DNA of 64,000 nucleotides, from assembly GCA_013398295.1 (NCBI GenBank), contig VZSF01000955.1, positions 231,971 to 295,970 on the forward strand, given 5' to 3'. This stretch comes from Chionis minor (taxonomy: Eukaryota > Chordata > Aves > Charadriiformes > Chionididae). Below, one piece after another: positions 37,191 through 50,071 of the stretch (its first letter is position 1; the number at the start of each line of letters is the position of its first letter). The notes under the pieces are model-generated. The model was not told where the DNA came from. It did no database searches and worked only from the letters and a program-made list of their open reading frames with translations. The position numbers and the translations under genes are program-made.

Positions 37191-37970
37191 AGATAACTTG
37201 CATTTAAACTGTATTTCTAAAATAATTAGCTGTAATTGTGTAATTAAATGTTGTATTTCTCACTTTATGAAGACTTCCAAATTCAGTGAAAATGACCAAA
37301 ATATATCAATAGGTGTGCCATGCTGTAAATATGCGATTTCTGTACCTGAGCATGCAATTTCTTCATTAAAAAGAGATATAGTATTTGAGAAGATTAAACT
37401 GTCAGAGTAACAACTAAACTGAGATGAAAGAGTGCATTTTATGTGAGCTAATGCTCATATCGGTACCTGGCTTTGTATTTCAATGGCTGAATACCGTCCT
37501 TCCAAAGGAAAGAGCCGCAAAGATCCCCTTCAGCCAGCTCCCGGTCACTGCGCTCCGACAGCTGCTCTCCCATCTTCAGATACATGCTGGTGATCCCAAA
37601 CATCTGACACAAGAATAAAAAGCATTAGAATGCTTTAGAGTGGTACAAACTATCACTACAAATCCCGAAACTCAGTTTGTCCTGCTTGTGGGTTTGGTGG
37701 TGTCTTTTGGATTTGGGTGGTTTGGGTTTGTTTTTTTTTTTAAACATAAAATTAGGCTTATTTCATGTGAAAAGGCTACTTTGAGCTAGACACTCTTCCA
37801 GTAGACTGAAAAGTAAAATCTTTATGTCTAAGCATTAGCTGTTAAACCTTGAATTCTGGTGAGTCTCCAAAGGATTTATTGCAAATCAGAGAGGAGATGT
37901 CACATGGTCAGTGATTTGAATTTCCAGATATTTCCTGCAATACCTCTGTAGCCCTACCTAACTGGGCTTG

Positions 37971-37997
37971 CAGACAGACAGACAGACAGCTGTCTGC
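37971..37997. repeat. (CAGA)n microsatellite ending in a palindrome
   Basis: About five CAGA units run directly into a 14-bp perfect palindrome CAGACAGCTGTCTG, which contains an E-box-like CAGCTG core. CAGA words are also SMAD-type half sites. Confidence 0.8.
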
Positions 37998-38132
37998 CCA
38001 GCTGAGGGCTCTCGAGGTGGATCTGCCCAGAGCCCAGCATCCCCCTGACCAACAGCTGAGCCTCAAACCTGGATGCCCAGCGGCTCAGCACCTCCCACCC
38101 CCTCCACGGCTGCTGCAGGCATGACCCCCTAC

Positions 38133-38170
38133 CTTCTCATTAACACCTATGCTGCTGGTCACGGCAGCCG
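38133..38170 (-). CDS. Possible small coding exon, 12 codons, phase 1 to 0
   Basis: The acceptor is preceded by ttctccctggtcctgtcc and ends ggattag, and the donor is AAG|gtaggg. The open frame reads AAVTSSIGVNEK and meets the exon at 34349-34435 in phase 0. Its two leading bases need a preceding exon that ends with one base, which the candidate at 41619-41659 supplies. Short length and loop-like content keep confidence moderate. Confidence 0.38.
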
Positions 38171-39499
38171 CTAATCCAGATTATTTGGACAGGACCAGGG
38201 AGAAACCACATAAATGTTTACCATGGCACATCAAGGGGCAGGTGGCCCCTGTGCCTTGCTGAGCTGCGGCCAAGATGTTTGCTGGTGGTCTTGGAAGAGA
38301 GCAGATGTTCACCACCGACGTGGCAAAGCGGTGGCCCCCGTAGCAGAATGGGTGCCCAGCACCACCTTGGAGATGGCTGGTTTGAATTTGTGTCAGGGGG
38401 AGGAGAGGCCTGGAAGCACTAAGGAAACATTAGCTTGTTTAGTTGGGGGATTTTTTTGGCAACATATTAATATGAATTAATGTTTGCAAAGCTCTTCGAC
38501 ATCTTTAGATGAAAGAGGCCGTGCACAAATATTAGGCTGTTAATTGGGTGGCTGGAGGGCATGCAAACGGTGCAGACCCAATGCAATACTCAGTGCTTCC
38601 CACTGATGTTTAAAATCTCTTCTGCCCTGCAGTTCGGCGGAAGTGTCAGCCACGCAGTGGGAACACCTGTCTGACCTCCAAAAACTCTGAAGCAGAATTT
38701 ACCCCTGGCGGTGAGGAAGAGCTCACGGTGACACATGCCAGCCGCACTGCCAGGTCCTCCCACGGCACCGTGCTGGCAGGAAAAGCACGTTTCAGGGGTC
38801 CGGCGCGGAGTCTGAGGGGCAGAGAGAGCACTGAAGTTTCTTTGTCATGGTCTGTTTTCTAGTGAAAACAATCTGATATATCCCCCTCTCCCAAGAATAT
38901 CTAAAAGGCTACTGCCCTGAAATGTAATTGGAGTTTATAAATCCAAGCCATCACAAAAGCACAGAGGTCAAAGCTAGACATGCTGGTGGAAAGATGCTGA
39001 TAACAAAATTACGGGAAGTTAGGAGAGCGGCACCTCAGGCCCAAGGCAACAGTGGGATTTCAGGCACTGGAGGACAAGCGTGTCTTTTGCGGATAATTTA
39101 CTGCTCTCAAACACACACAAAGGAAGTTTGGGGACCCTACTGGTCTTCTTTTTAGTTTATCTTATTTAGTATTTTTCCCCCAATTTTTCTTCCCGTTTCT
39201 AGGTGACCTCCCTCCTGTGACAAGGTCTCCCCATTATGACAGTGAGCTCTGATGATAATGTAGGTAACATTCAGACTGAGACCAAGTGCAGCAGAAAGCT
39301 ATATTTCACTCCTGACCTTCAGCTCCCCCTCTAGTGCAATGCACACATTATATTTCCTTTCACTCATAGCAGGACCAGTGAAACAACGCCGGATGAAATA
39401 AGCGACATTTCCTTAGCCAGGTACCAGTGATGAATAAAATAGTTTTGCCATTTTCACTGCATGCACAGTACTCGCCACACAACTTTGCTTAGCTCACAT

Positions 39500-39780
39500 T
39501 AGCTATGAAGATCTCTGCTCAGCAGAGGCGGGGGGAGCAGGACACGGCGGACCCCAGCCCGGCACACAGCGCTTTGCAGCACGCCCGAGCGGCTCTGGTG
39601 CCAAGGGGCTTCGGGGGAAGCTCCCAACGACACCCCGGCGAGGTTTTCCATCCATCTCTGCTATCCCAGCCAGAACAACGCGCCTGCTAAACGGCAGGAA
39701 ACGGTCCTGCTGCCGAGCCGCTCCGGAGCCCCAGACCCAAAAATCCCGGGTTCTCTCATCTCCAGCACCAACTGCTGCAC
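39500..39780. promoter_or_regulatory. CpG-rich intronic pocket
   Basis: GC-rich DNA with frequent CpG (ggcggggggagcagg, gcacgcccgagcgg, acaccccggcgagg) stands out from its AT-rich flanks. No exon or TATA box was assigned. It could be an intragenic CpG island or cryptic promoter. Confidence 0.32.
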
Positions 39781-41618
39781 TACACAGTAGCGCTGGCAGC
39801 GCTCCAGACGTATTCCTTTATGTGTCAGGCCTGAATCTCTTCATATGTTAGGGTAGAGCTGCTTGTACAGTACTTCCCTTACTTCCAAGGCGTTTTTGCC
39901 ATCTGTTTCTATTATGGGAGTTTATGGCACAGAATACCTCAGACAGTACAGTATCTGTTTCTTTTCTGCTCTGCAGTTATGGTTGCTGTGCTGCTTTATG
40001 AACAGAATGATAAAACTTGGAGCCTTCTTAATTCTCTCCTTTCCACCCCCATTTTTTTCATCGCACGTGGCAGAAATGGAAGGATTTTTTACAGTTCGTA
40101 TTATTATGATGAAAAGTGATTTGAAAGAAAGTACGGAATTTATCAGGAAATGGAAATGTGACTACAAGGCAGCTTTTAAAAATCCTTTAATCATATCATG
40201 ATTAAGAAGGTTTTTATATTGTTACATCTATGTTCTGAAGTATATAGAATTTTGTTATAATCTGAAATTTGCCTTTTTTTTTCTGAAGGAAGAAGAGCCT
40301 ACTTGGCATAGATGGTCTCTCATTCACATCCATTAAACTCCTCCACTAAAGCAGGGACTCCACAAGGAGAAGGGCTCCATGGATTTTCATGAGTAATATT
40401 TCACAGTTCTTCACATCCCAAAAATCAAAGCATTTACTTGAAGCAGTGCCGAGTCAATACGCACCGCGTATTCTCTGAGAACCCTTCATTTCTTGAGGAG
40501 AGGAATTATTTTTCTGCTGTAAACTTCAGATAGACATTATTGTGACATGGAGAGCTATTATTTGTATGCAACAGCATCGCATTTTAACCACATTTAGATG
40601 GTGAATGTTTGCAATCATCCTCATTGTCTCCGGTCCGTAAGGAGGAGGAGCTGTTGCACACTTCTTTAAAGAATGAATGAACGCAGGCTCATGGGCAGAA
40701 GATTAGATAGGTATGAATTTGGCAAAGAAATCAAATATAGATGCAAAGAAATATCCTATTTGCCCATGGCTGGTTTGATCACATGGTGACCATCTGGAAT
40801 TTAGATCAAGCCTTCAATAAAATACAAGGGACCACACTTCTGCGGCACTCTCAATGATAAATTAATATCTGAGCTGGAAGTACTACAAGAAAACAGTGAT
40901 AAAGAAGACAAAAGCCACATCTCACATACTCCAATTGCACTCCATTTCCTGGTGTTTCTTTGCTTCCCCCCCTCCCCCCGCCCATTAATATAAACATTAT
41001 ATGAGAAGTATAGTGAGAGCAATAAAAAATAAATGGCAATTAGAGCCAAGATCCAGAGCTAAGACAGGAGGAAAAAAGGAACAGAAACATTGGTCCTGAT
41101 GGCCTTTTCCTGTTCCAATTTTTTTTAATGTTCTTCTGACCTTGATTAGATCTGCAACTTCTCATGTGAGGCTTTGAGATGAATCCTATATTTAGATAAA
41201 AAAAAGCAGTACCGCAAGTGAGCTGCAGAGCATGCAGGGATCCATACGTACTTTGCCACGTTTTCTGAACCACGCTGTTGCCCCTTATTTGCCCTCCTGC
41301 TGGTAGCTGATTTATCACATTGCCTCTCGGGCACAACCTGCAAAACAAAAGCCCTGGAGTCCTCTGAGCCGCTTCCGGAGGTCTCTGCCGCCCGGGAGCT
41401 GCTCACGTCCCTGGAAGCATCCCCCCATTTGCCACAGCACCTAGTCAATAGGACAGCTGTGTTGGGGGAACCTCAGCAAGTGGTTTCTTACTGGCTGCTC
41501 CAGAGATGACACATCAAGCAAGTTCCCCAAAATCCAGTGCCGGTGAGGGCTGCCTGTGCAGCCCCCAGCCCTAGTGCCTTGGGAGCACTGGCGGAGGTGA
41601 CAGCCCATGCCCGGTCAC

Positions 41619-41659
41619 CTACAACTGCGTGGTACCAGACACAGCAAGCATTGTCCTCT
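41619..41659 (-). CDS. Weak candidate exon, 13 codons, phase 2 to 1
   Basis: The acceptor is tcctgcctgtaag and the donor is GTAG|gtgacc, which is below consensus. The frame reads EDNACCVWYHAVV. The phases fit between the candidates at 44874-44911 and 38133-38170. It lies inside a longer GC-rich minus-strand ORF, so the open frame is weak evidence by itself. Confidence 0.27.
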
Positions 41660-43539
41660 CTTACAGGCAGGACCATGCACGCAAATGCCTCAAGGCAGGC
41701 CAGCAAATTGGTTCCACTGAAAACTAAGTCAAGAAAGAGCAAACACGTTAGTTTCAGGCTCACTCTACAGCCACATAAAGGTGGACCAAAGGATGCCCCA
41801 GGAATAAGCAAACCTGACTTTCACTGGCTTAATAAAGTGACCAGTGCTGCAGTTCCTGGGCTTTCCTCCTCTTTTGAAGTGGGAGCTCTTTAGCACGACA
41901 CGAGTCCCTCTCCCTCAACCCACTAGTTCACGTTTCATTGCATCTTCCCACCGTCTTCAAGCCAAAGATATTTCTATGAGCCTTAAGAGCTTGGGAGCCA
42001 CCTCTCTCCTTTGCCTTCTCCCCGAGCGGTGGAAAACTGTGCTGTACCCAGCACACACATGGTGAGGGTCACTATAAGGGGTATGGAAACTTGACGACCA
42101 CCTGCCACTGCTTCCAAAATTGTGCCACAGCCAGCTGGACCGCAGCAGGGACCCCGACACCGGGGCGCTCTAGCACAGCATTCCCAAGGTGCGTTGCTAA
42201 TACATCTTGTATTAGTATTTCTGCCACCTTTCAATATTCTGAGAGAAAGGCTGACATCAAACCCAATAATCGTAGTTACCTTTCCCAGCAGTATGCATCA
42301 GAATATACTTCATTGTGCCTTTACGCAAACCCACGGATGCACATGGGGTTTGCCTCCCACCACAGCCCTGCTCCCAGTCTTTGTTATGACGGAAAAGGAA
42401 AGGTGCTCGCTTTTCATGGGTGGTATGGATGCACGTCCGTTTGGCCCTCAAAGGGAAACACAGGTCCCTTCCTGTGGTGGATAAGAAAAAGACAATGTAA
42501 ATCTATCAGGACAAAGGATAAAAAATATTATCTGGAAAAAAACCAGGGGGGAATAGTTTGTGCCTCTCTTTAGCAAATAAAGTGCTCCGACTATGCTTTA
42601 ATTCTAGTTGAGAGGTAATATTCACATTTCCTGTGAATCCCCTTCAGCCCCTGTCAGAGGACAGTTACAAACCCCTCTGTGGCAGTCACCTCCCTCACTT
42701 TACTTCTGTCAGAGAACAGATTTGAAGAACTAAACAAACATTAAAGGTTAAAAAAAAAATCCAACAGCCCTTCAGTTTCATTTGTATTTTAGGCTTAAAG
42801 AAGTGATTTTTTTGCTTGCTGTTCGGATCAATAGATTATTTCAGTAATAGAAATACTAATGTCCTTAAATCTATATTTTTTTTTTTGCTGCAAATCACCA
42901 AAAAGTCTCTCCCGGATTAGGCCTCCCAACCAACTGATTTAGTTATGTGTCACAGGAGCCTCAGTCTCTCGTTTTTCTCCCTTCCTGGGCTGAAGGAAAT
43001 GCTTATTGGTACTGTACTTTAAATCCCAGCCAATGGAAAGCAATGTTTCACCATTTATCTGCCCCTGACACATTTTTATGTAAACCGTTGCAAAGGGAAG
43101 GGATTCACGTATGTTTTACCAACTCCGCTAAAGTACGAATAAAAGGCATCCAAGGTTCAAAGAGTTAAATTACCCAACGGTTTCCCCCGCCGTGCTCGCC
43201 CCCCACCCTAAGCCCCTCTCTTCTCTCTCAGGGCTATGCTTGATTTATGGTGTGATCCATCCCTGTTGGGAGTTGACAGTCACTTTCATTTTCTGGTATT
43301 TTTTTTCCTTTCGCTGCCAAGGTCACCAGAGAGAGGGCCCTCCAAGTTTTCTGCATTCGTCCTCCTTCACCCTTCCACCGGCTTGGCCTCATGAATCATC
43401 CCGTCTTCACATTGAACTCCTGATGCTTCTCTTCCACCAAACTGCCCGACTTCCGCAATTTTTCTTCATTCTCACTAACAATTTGGTAATGAAATATTGA
43501 TTTTTAGTTAGATTCAAATAGATGTTATTAAGTTTGCAT

Positions 43540-43960
43540 TGATAAATCGTTCCCTTTCTCAGGCTGGAAGTACCTCAGTCAAATTCTAACTGTGCTTTCA
43601 TACCTGGTGATGTATTAATTTGACATATTTGTCACCCAAGCTGCCTGGCTCAGAGTTAGAGGAGGGCGTCTGTCCTAATTGCTGCTATTTCACAGAGAAG
43701 GTGTAATTCTAGCTGATTTCTTCCAAGGATTTTAGCCCTAAAATAAGATCTTTGCAAATATTTTCCATGGGGTTTTTATTAGGAAAACAAGCAAACAAAC
43801 ATTTTTTTCCAGAAGGAAGAGGTAGGCATTCAAAAAAAGCACTGGCTAATTAATGTTAAATGTTTCCAGTTAATTTTGCTAATTGAAATATATTAAATAC
43901 CAATGAATTTCCCATGGATTTGAAGTCAACTAAGTAGTTCTTTTAGCGCTCCTCAGCGAG
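43540..43960. promoter_or_regulatory. Enhancer-like mixed AT/GC block
   Basis: Unique sequence carries ATTA cores, a CAAATATTTTCC stretch and short GC words (ctgcctggctcagag), with no coding frame or repeat content. This texture resembles conserved noncoding elements, but conservation was not tested. Confidence 0.25.
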
Positions 43961-44269
43961 AATCGCTGGATACATACAATTTAAAAAAAATCAGCTAAAA
44001 ACATAGCTGCTCCCTTAAGTGGTGAAGCGAAGTGACCGTTCCCTGCATGTGCCCGGTGCAGTAACCCCTCTGTCAGAGTTGAAGGTGGGACACAAGCAAC
44101 AGGCGGCAGAAACCGTGTCAGCATTGCATCATCTTTCACCTACGCAGGGGGGATAAAGGTTCCCGGTCCCAAGACTTCACCGAGGGCAAAAATTGTGATC
44201 ACACGTAGAACTACAAATAAATTACCCTGAAAGAGAGACACGCTCTTGCCCCCTCTGAAATACCCGGGC

Positions 44270-44390
44270 CCTGTTCTCCACCGCAGCACTGCTTCAAAAA
44301 TAGCTGCGGTTCAACCCCTCCGTGCCCCCGCCGCCGGCTGTGGCCAGCGGTGCCCGGCGGCAACGCGCAGGGCAGAGTTCATTGAAAATC
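44270..44390. promoter_or_regulatory. Short CpG-dense patch
   Basis: About 120 bases hold a dense run of CpG (ccccgccgccggctg, gtgcccggcggcaacgcg) between AT-rich flanks. It may be a small orphan CpG island. No start site is visible. Confidence 0.3.
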
Positions 44391-44770
44391 AGCTCAAATC
44401 CAGCTGACAGAAAGGGGGGGAAGGACACACACATTCTTATTCCCACTCTGTGTACGTCTCAAGTAACAATTAGTTTTAAATTACATGCAACGCTGTTAAA
44501 AGTTTAAAGGGAGGTTTGCAGCTGCATCAATTTAAGGACTTGAATTTCAGCTGGACCGCAACCCGAGCTGCCTTTTTGCATGTGTCATTCTGCACCTGTA
44601 AAAATTCCACCTTCCCAGTATCCCTGCAGTGGATACCAATGCGTCCTTCATACCATAGCTACAAAAACGAATCCCATATTTACTGTGAATGGATAAAGCA
44701 CAAGTGTGATTTACCCACTAAATTAAAAGATACCTGCTGAAAAGTCAACCTCCAAGGAGTGTTTGGGGTG

Positions 44771-44852
44771 GAAGGAAGGAAGGAAGGAAGGAAGGAGAGA
44801 AAGAAAGAAAGAGAGAAAGAGAGAGAGAAAGAGAGAAAGAGAGAAAGAGAGG
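44771..44852. repeat. Polypurine microsatellite (GGAA)n-(GAAA)n-(GAGA)n
   Basis: About 82 bases of pure purine run: five to six GGAA units, then GAAA, then mixed GAGA/GAAAGA units. In gene orientation it is a polypyrimidine TCTT/TCTC tract that starts about 20 nt after the donor of the candidate exon at 44874-44911, a position where pyrimidine-tract-binding proteins commonly act. Units of this kind vary in length between individuals. Confidence 0.92.
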
Positions 44853-44873
44853 TAGCCAGCAATATATTACTAC

Positions 44874-44911
44874 CTGTCCTCTAACAGGAGTATTGAGCTC
44901 CGTTGTGCTGA
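44874..44911 (-). CDS. Possible coding exon, 12 codons plus 2 nt, phase 0 to 2
   Basis: The acceptor is gcctgtctcttgaaatcag and the donor is ACAG|gtagta. The frame that fits the exon at 46619-46672 (phase 0) reads SAQRSSILLLED. A second frame, STTELNTPVRGQ, is also open. The exon sits between an AT-rich unique block (44915-45120) and a polypurine microsatellite. It is plausible but not secure. Confidence 0.38.
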
Positions 44912-46618
44912 CTGATTTCAAGAGACAGGCATTGATGAATAAAGCCCAATTGCTTCCTATGCTCCTGTCTCACACCTTTTTATTTACAAAATAATTTAGT
45001 ATAAAAGAGGAGGTAATTCTTGGAAATTAGCTTTCAAAAGGTCAAATTAATTTAATTGGTGCCAGTTGAAAGCTTATTTTAAAAAAAATTCAACGAAAGG
45101 AAATAACAAAACTCCAATTTAGAGGAGCCAAAATATTTACTGCATAAGAATTTAACTTTTTGGCATCTAACATGGTTGCCATATTCCCTATGCGATGCAT
45201 AGTGAGCTAAATGCAACATTTTAGTGTCACTGGTGGCTGCTAACTCCACCCATAGCTACCACTGCATTTCTTGAAATAAATAAAAAAAAAACCTGGCAAA
45301 AAGATGTAACAACATAAACCAACCTTCATTATCTCCCCTCCGCATTGATACTGTAATAAGACTGTTTAAATGAATCAGACAGCAGAAGGGATGCATAGAT
45401 TTCTCTGCTTATGTAAGTTCATTCGTTCTTCTCACATTCCTCCTCCAACATACTTCTAGGATTATTTAGTGCAATAAGTAATTATCAATCCGCTTTGGAA
45501 AGCCATTATACATTTACATACTCTTCAAAGCTGCTGTTACTTTTATTGTTTCTAATGCCAAAATGGGAATGTGAGACAAGAGCCTCTCTAAAAGCAGGTT
45601 ATAGTGAGTTCAGCGTGCAGAATGCAGTTTGTAGGATGCATATGGGAATGAGTCATTTCTGAGAAACATAAAACTCTGAGTTATCAAACCTTTTGCTAGT
45701 CAATTATTTTTCTTTACTATGCTTGCTAGTAATGACAACTGCTATGAGAAGTGTGCTCTGCAGCACTATTTCTACTAACTGTTCTTAATCTGGTGGAAAG
45801 CAAAACATAGGTGGACCAAAGTATCTCACAGATATTTTGTGGAGTCCTTCTTTCCTTCCATGACAGGACAGGTATTACAGAACACACAAAGTGAAATGAC
45901 CCACCAGAAAACCCCAGTGAATGGAGGAGCTGAGCAGAAGTGTGACAGACACGCTGTCAGACCCTACTACCAGCTCAATCAAATAAATACGCACTTAGGG
46001 AATTAGAACATATATACAAATACAAGCGATATTGACTGTAATGGTGTTTGGGGACCATCGAGTTCTAATAATATATATTAAATATGGAAAATCGGTAATG
46101 CTAAAGTAGCACAAGATACTTAGGAGTAACTCCTGCCAGGTGACCAGCCAGATGCAGTATTGCCCGGCCATGGACCATAGCAACTTGTGGCTCCCCTACA
46201 GTCTTGTCCCTTGGCAGTCAGTGGCTCAGGTTAACACAGGGCTGCTACTAACCTCTAACAAAACCACCACTGGCATCTACCCTTGGTCTCCCATGCTCTG
46301 CGCACTCCCCACAGTTCAAATTTCCAGTGAAATCTAGAGTTGGGCCAGGAGCCCAACCTACTTCCTGCTTCCCAACCCACAGCATCCAAGCGTACAGGAA
46401 CAAATCTCAGGCACCTTGAAAGCATGTTCACAGACTTGATGGGACTACGTGGTAAAGCACAAGCTGCACTTTGGTACTTGCTCCTACCTATGCATTTGCA
46501 ACATGGTACATGTACAGGTGATGCTGTAGTTCACCCTCACGGAGCATATTTTACATGCCTGGTGCTAAACCACCGGTCCAGACACCTGAGATAATGCAGT
46601 AGAAATTGAAATACTTAC

Positions 46619-46672
46619 AGCGGAAAGGTTTCCCTGTTGCTGCCAGTGTTCCCAGTACTGGCCTTTGATGGC
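46619..46672 (-). CDS. Coding exon, 18 codons, phase 0 to 0
   Basis: A very good acceptor (ccttcccttcatcttgatggcag) and donor (GCT|gtaagtattt) bound the frame AIKGQYWEHWQQQGNLSA, which is open in phase 0 at both ends. It follows the hydrophobic exon at 47055-47153 after an intron of only about 380 bp. The Trp/Gln-rich polar segment after a hydrophobic stretch could be a helix turn or a membrane-proximal segment. Confidence 0.82.
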
Positions 46673-47054
46673 CTGCCATCAAGATGAAGGGAAGGAGCTG
46701 CTGTCAGCAAGGCTCTGCCTCCTGCTGCTGCTGAGCACAGACTTCTCACATTTGTCCTGTTAGGTGACACCAGGGAAGTCTTCTAGGAGAAATTCTTATG
46801 AATTCTAGGAGAAAATGCTGCATTGATAACACTGTATTTCTTAATGCTGCATCCCAGGACCAGGGAACAGTCTGAGCCCTTCATATACACCACAGTCTGT
46901 AGAAAATCCAGACCGGGTCGAAGGGTCATCTGCTCAAGGTTTCTACTATATGAAATACTGTTAAAATAAACCCCAGGTCAGACTGCCCTAGCAAACCATT
47001 CCTTGTCTTAAAAGACTTCTGGTTTGTTTCAGAAATTAAGTAAAAAAACCTTAC

Positions 47055-47153
47055 CGCAATTTGGTAGGGACATGTTGATTCAAGGAAGCAGCTGCTGAAG
47101 AAGCCAGAGATGAAGTAAACAACGAAGCTGATAGCAGTGTTATCCTGTGCCCC
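47055..47153 (-). CDS. Coding exon, 33 codons, hydrophobic, phase 0 to 0
   Basis: The acceptor is gtgttttcattgctaag and the donor is GCG|gtaagg. The frame reads GAQDNTAISFVVYFISGFFS and then SCFLESTCPYQIA. About 17 residues form a continuous hydrophobic stretch with three Cys after it, either the core of a helical-repeat unit or a membrane span. It joins the next exon in phase 0. A second acceptor (cttcttcag) within the exon keeps other frames open and is not preferred. Confidence 0.82.
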
Positions 47154-47159
47154 CTTAGC

Positions 47160-50040
47160 AATGAAAACACGGAGTGGGCTAATTCTCAGTAAAAGAAAAT
47201 ATTCTTTTTCATTTTCTTGGCAGGCACTTCAGCTTGGCTGCTTCAAGGCAGAAACTGCAAACTCCCACAGCTAGGACTTTCCTTCCTGAGCACCTCTTGT
47301 GTCATCTCCTATGTGAGAAAAGGATTTCCCTCTCTTCCTTTCTTCCTCAAGCAGCTTTCCTTCTCCTTACAACCTGCTTTTCCTCCATATAACCATGATC
47401 TTTTACTCTAATGAGAAGTAATTAAGCTGAAAATAACCCTTGAGGACTGGAATCACCCTTTGCGAACCCAGAGCACTGACCAGCTGGCCAGACTCGTATT
47501 CGCATGGCAACACCGCTCTCAAAAAAAGTAAGATATGGTAAACATGCTGGAACTTCAACCTGTGTGAAAACTGTAGCAGTTTCCATAGGAAAGATGCAGA
47601 ATATTTCCCTTCTGGTTCCCCAGCGTAACCAAATCTATAATGCATAGCTTAGGGAGCAGGAAAGCAGAGTTAAAATTCCCTTAATAAACAAAGGTGGCTA
47701 TTGAAAGCAAGTCCCCACATCCTCCTGGCAGAATATCCCAATTAAACTGCTTGGTAAAAACATCATATTTTGTGATGTTGATCCTGTTCTAGCACTGCCC
47801 CATATGCAAAGGAAGCTCAAGGTAATCAAGGTTCATCTTTTAATTTTGCTTAGGGCGTAAATTCATACTGCTCTCTGCCCCCTCTTCCAAATGGCCCACA
47901 TAGAAGAAAATACTGTTTCCCTTGGGGCAATGCTGGCTGTCAAGTCATCACTAGCAAGAGTCTCTCCATAGGAGATTAGGGTTTGGTGCACTCACTGATA
48001 GAGAATGCAAAGAGCAAACCGCAGTGCCCCAAGTATGTTACGCAATCCTTGTCTTTCAGAAGATCTGAATTGGGAATTTGGTGGTAATGGAATTACACCC
48101 CAATTAATAGTCAACATGTATAAAAAACATATATGAACAAACAGCTTTAAGATTAAACACGTATTAAATTACCTCCAAAAGCAATTAGTTCAATGTTACT
48201 GAGATTGCAGTCAGACACAGGGCAATTTATTGTTCTCTATTTTAAACATTTAAAATCAACGTGTTTGCCTTGTGACTATACCAACAGCTATCCTGAATAC
48301 AAACCCAAAACTTATCAACGAGGCTTAATTATAGTAAGTTTTCCATTCCTTCCTGCAACTTCACCACCATTCCTCTTTCCTTCAGATCTTTCTTCTGGTG
48401 CATTTTCTGTATGTTATTAGTGCTGTCTATAAAATATGAATCCCAATTCCATGATCGTCATAAAAATCATAAAATTCTATGCCTACCATGAAAATATTAC
48501 GTGATTTATTTTTGTGTGAAGTACATATTAAATCTAAGTATTGGAATGATTTTTTGCCTCCTTGACATCAAGAACTTTAAAAGATGCACAATTTCTACTC
48601 AATCGCTATTATGTTAGGTTTCTTTCCTTATTTTAAGTCAGATATTTCAGAAGCTATTTATAGATTGAGGTTAATATTCATATTGCCATATGCTGTACAG
48701 TATTTGCTCATATACCCTCTTCATTTTTATTTTATATGACATATGGTGGCTGCATTATACACGACATCCTCGTAATGTATTGCATATGCATATAACGTTT
48801 AATACAATAGTGTGCATATACACCCTACATTTTACACTAACAGATTTTGAACAGATAGACAATGTGCTCACTGCTGGGCATGTTTAAGGAGAAAAGGTGT
48901 GGTCATAAACGCACTGGAGCTCTTTGCTTTGGATGCTGGTATAGACCCATACCCAAAACACCACAGAGACAAAAAAATGAAACATAAATGCAGAGGGAGA
49001 GGAAACTTCTCTGATGGCTGGGGATTTCTCCCCACTCATAAACACACACCGCAGCCTTCAGTGGCTTGGTCTGAGAGGTCACCGCATGCGGGCCTTAGAC
49101 TCCGTATCAGCCTTAAGCATCCCACTGCTACAACCTGAAGGACGTGTTAACAAACGGTGGGATTTTTCCCCTCTTGTGGACACCAGAAGTTTCAAATTGA
49201 TTTTATTGCCTTCAGCTGATAGGTTCTTAATCTTTCATCTTAATGATTCCCATATGCAAGGTACTGTCACCAGATCTAAGCAAAATTATTCTACCAAAAG
49301 CCTTCTCTGCAATTAAAAAAAATACAAACACAAGAACAGGGAAACAGCTAGCAAATTCACTTTCACTTCACTGCACTATTTGAATTGGTAAAAGCACAGT
49401 GAGACTAAAAAATAAAAATCTGAGAATATTTAAACATTTTAAACAAAAAAAAATTCAAAGACTAAAGTTTTCTTTGACGTTTCCTTGCATTCTGTTTTGA
49501 AAGCTAAAAAAAGAAATAAAAATCACCAGCTAAGTAAGTGAAACAAAAAAATTCATTTGAGACTGAACTATTTATCCACATTTAGTATTGCCAAGGAACG
49601 GAAACATCAGTTATTCACACAGCTCTAGTCATCATAGCATTCTATAAAGATCAGTGGTCACAGAGCACTTAAGAACTAATGATTAGTTTTTCTTTGTAAG
49701 CAGAAAAAAGTCCTCATGTTAATAATCAATAAGTATGCAGCATTTTCCATTAAACCTTCCAAGGTTCAACATGTCTACATCCTGCATGTCTACATGCTGC
49801 AACCCATCATTTATTGAATATTTTTCATAGCTTTTTCCCAGAAGGGGATTCTCGCCATTGCTGTGTATCCTTGCTTTGCTGCCACAGTATTTTGCCAAGC
49901 AAAGGCAGGGCTTACAGTTTCAAGAGAAGACTTTGGTCTGCATTTCCGAGAGGTTAACTACAGATCACATCCAAAGTCAGCAGGGACAAAGGAGTGGAGA
50001 AAGCATAACTTGCACCAGATCCTTCCTCAGGACTTTGCCT
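47160..50040. other. Intron (about 2.9 kb), no secure exon
   Basis: There is one tempting 26-nt element at about 48174-48199, with a good acceptor (tgcaatctcag) and a donor GAG|gtaatt, but its phases (2 to 1) do not fit. Otherwise the stretch is AT-rich unique sequence with a 15-bp tandem duplication (catgtctacat plus ctg) at 49770-49799. Confidence 0.5.
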
Positions 50041-50045
50041 GTTAC

Positions 50046-50071
50046 CTCTTTGAGGGAGGCAGAGTTATTCA
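50046..50071 (-). CDS. Weak candidate microexon, 8 codons, phase 1 to 0
   Basis: A strong acceptor (ttgctctttctcaatag) and a donor GAG|gtaaca bound the frame NNSASLKE, the only open one. It would join the exon at 47055-47153 in phase 0. At 26 nt it could be chance, and a competing 29-nt candidate of the same phase lies at 50148-50176. Confidence 0.3.

Noticed and set aside
42091..42573. 160-codon plus-strand ORF, the longest in the window
   Set aside because: It lies in a moderately GC-rich intron, has no splice or promoter context, shows low-complexity amino-acid use and overlaps other ORFs on both strands.
48174..48199. 26-nt candidate exon reading NIELIAFG
   Set aside because: Good splice sites, but its phases (2 to 1) do not match the exon at 47055-47153 and no bridging exon was found.
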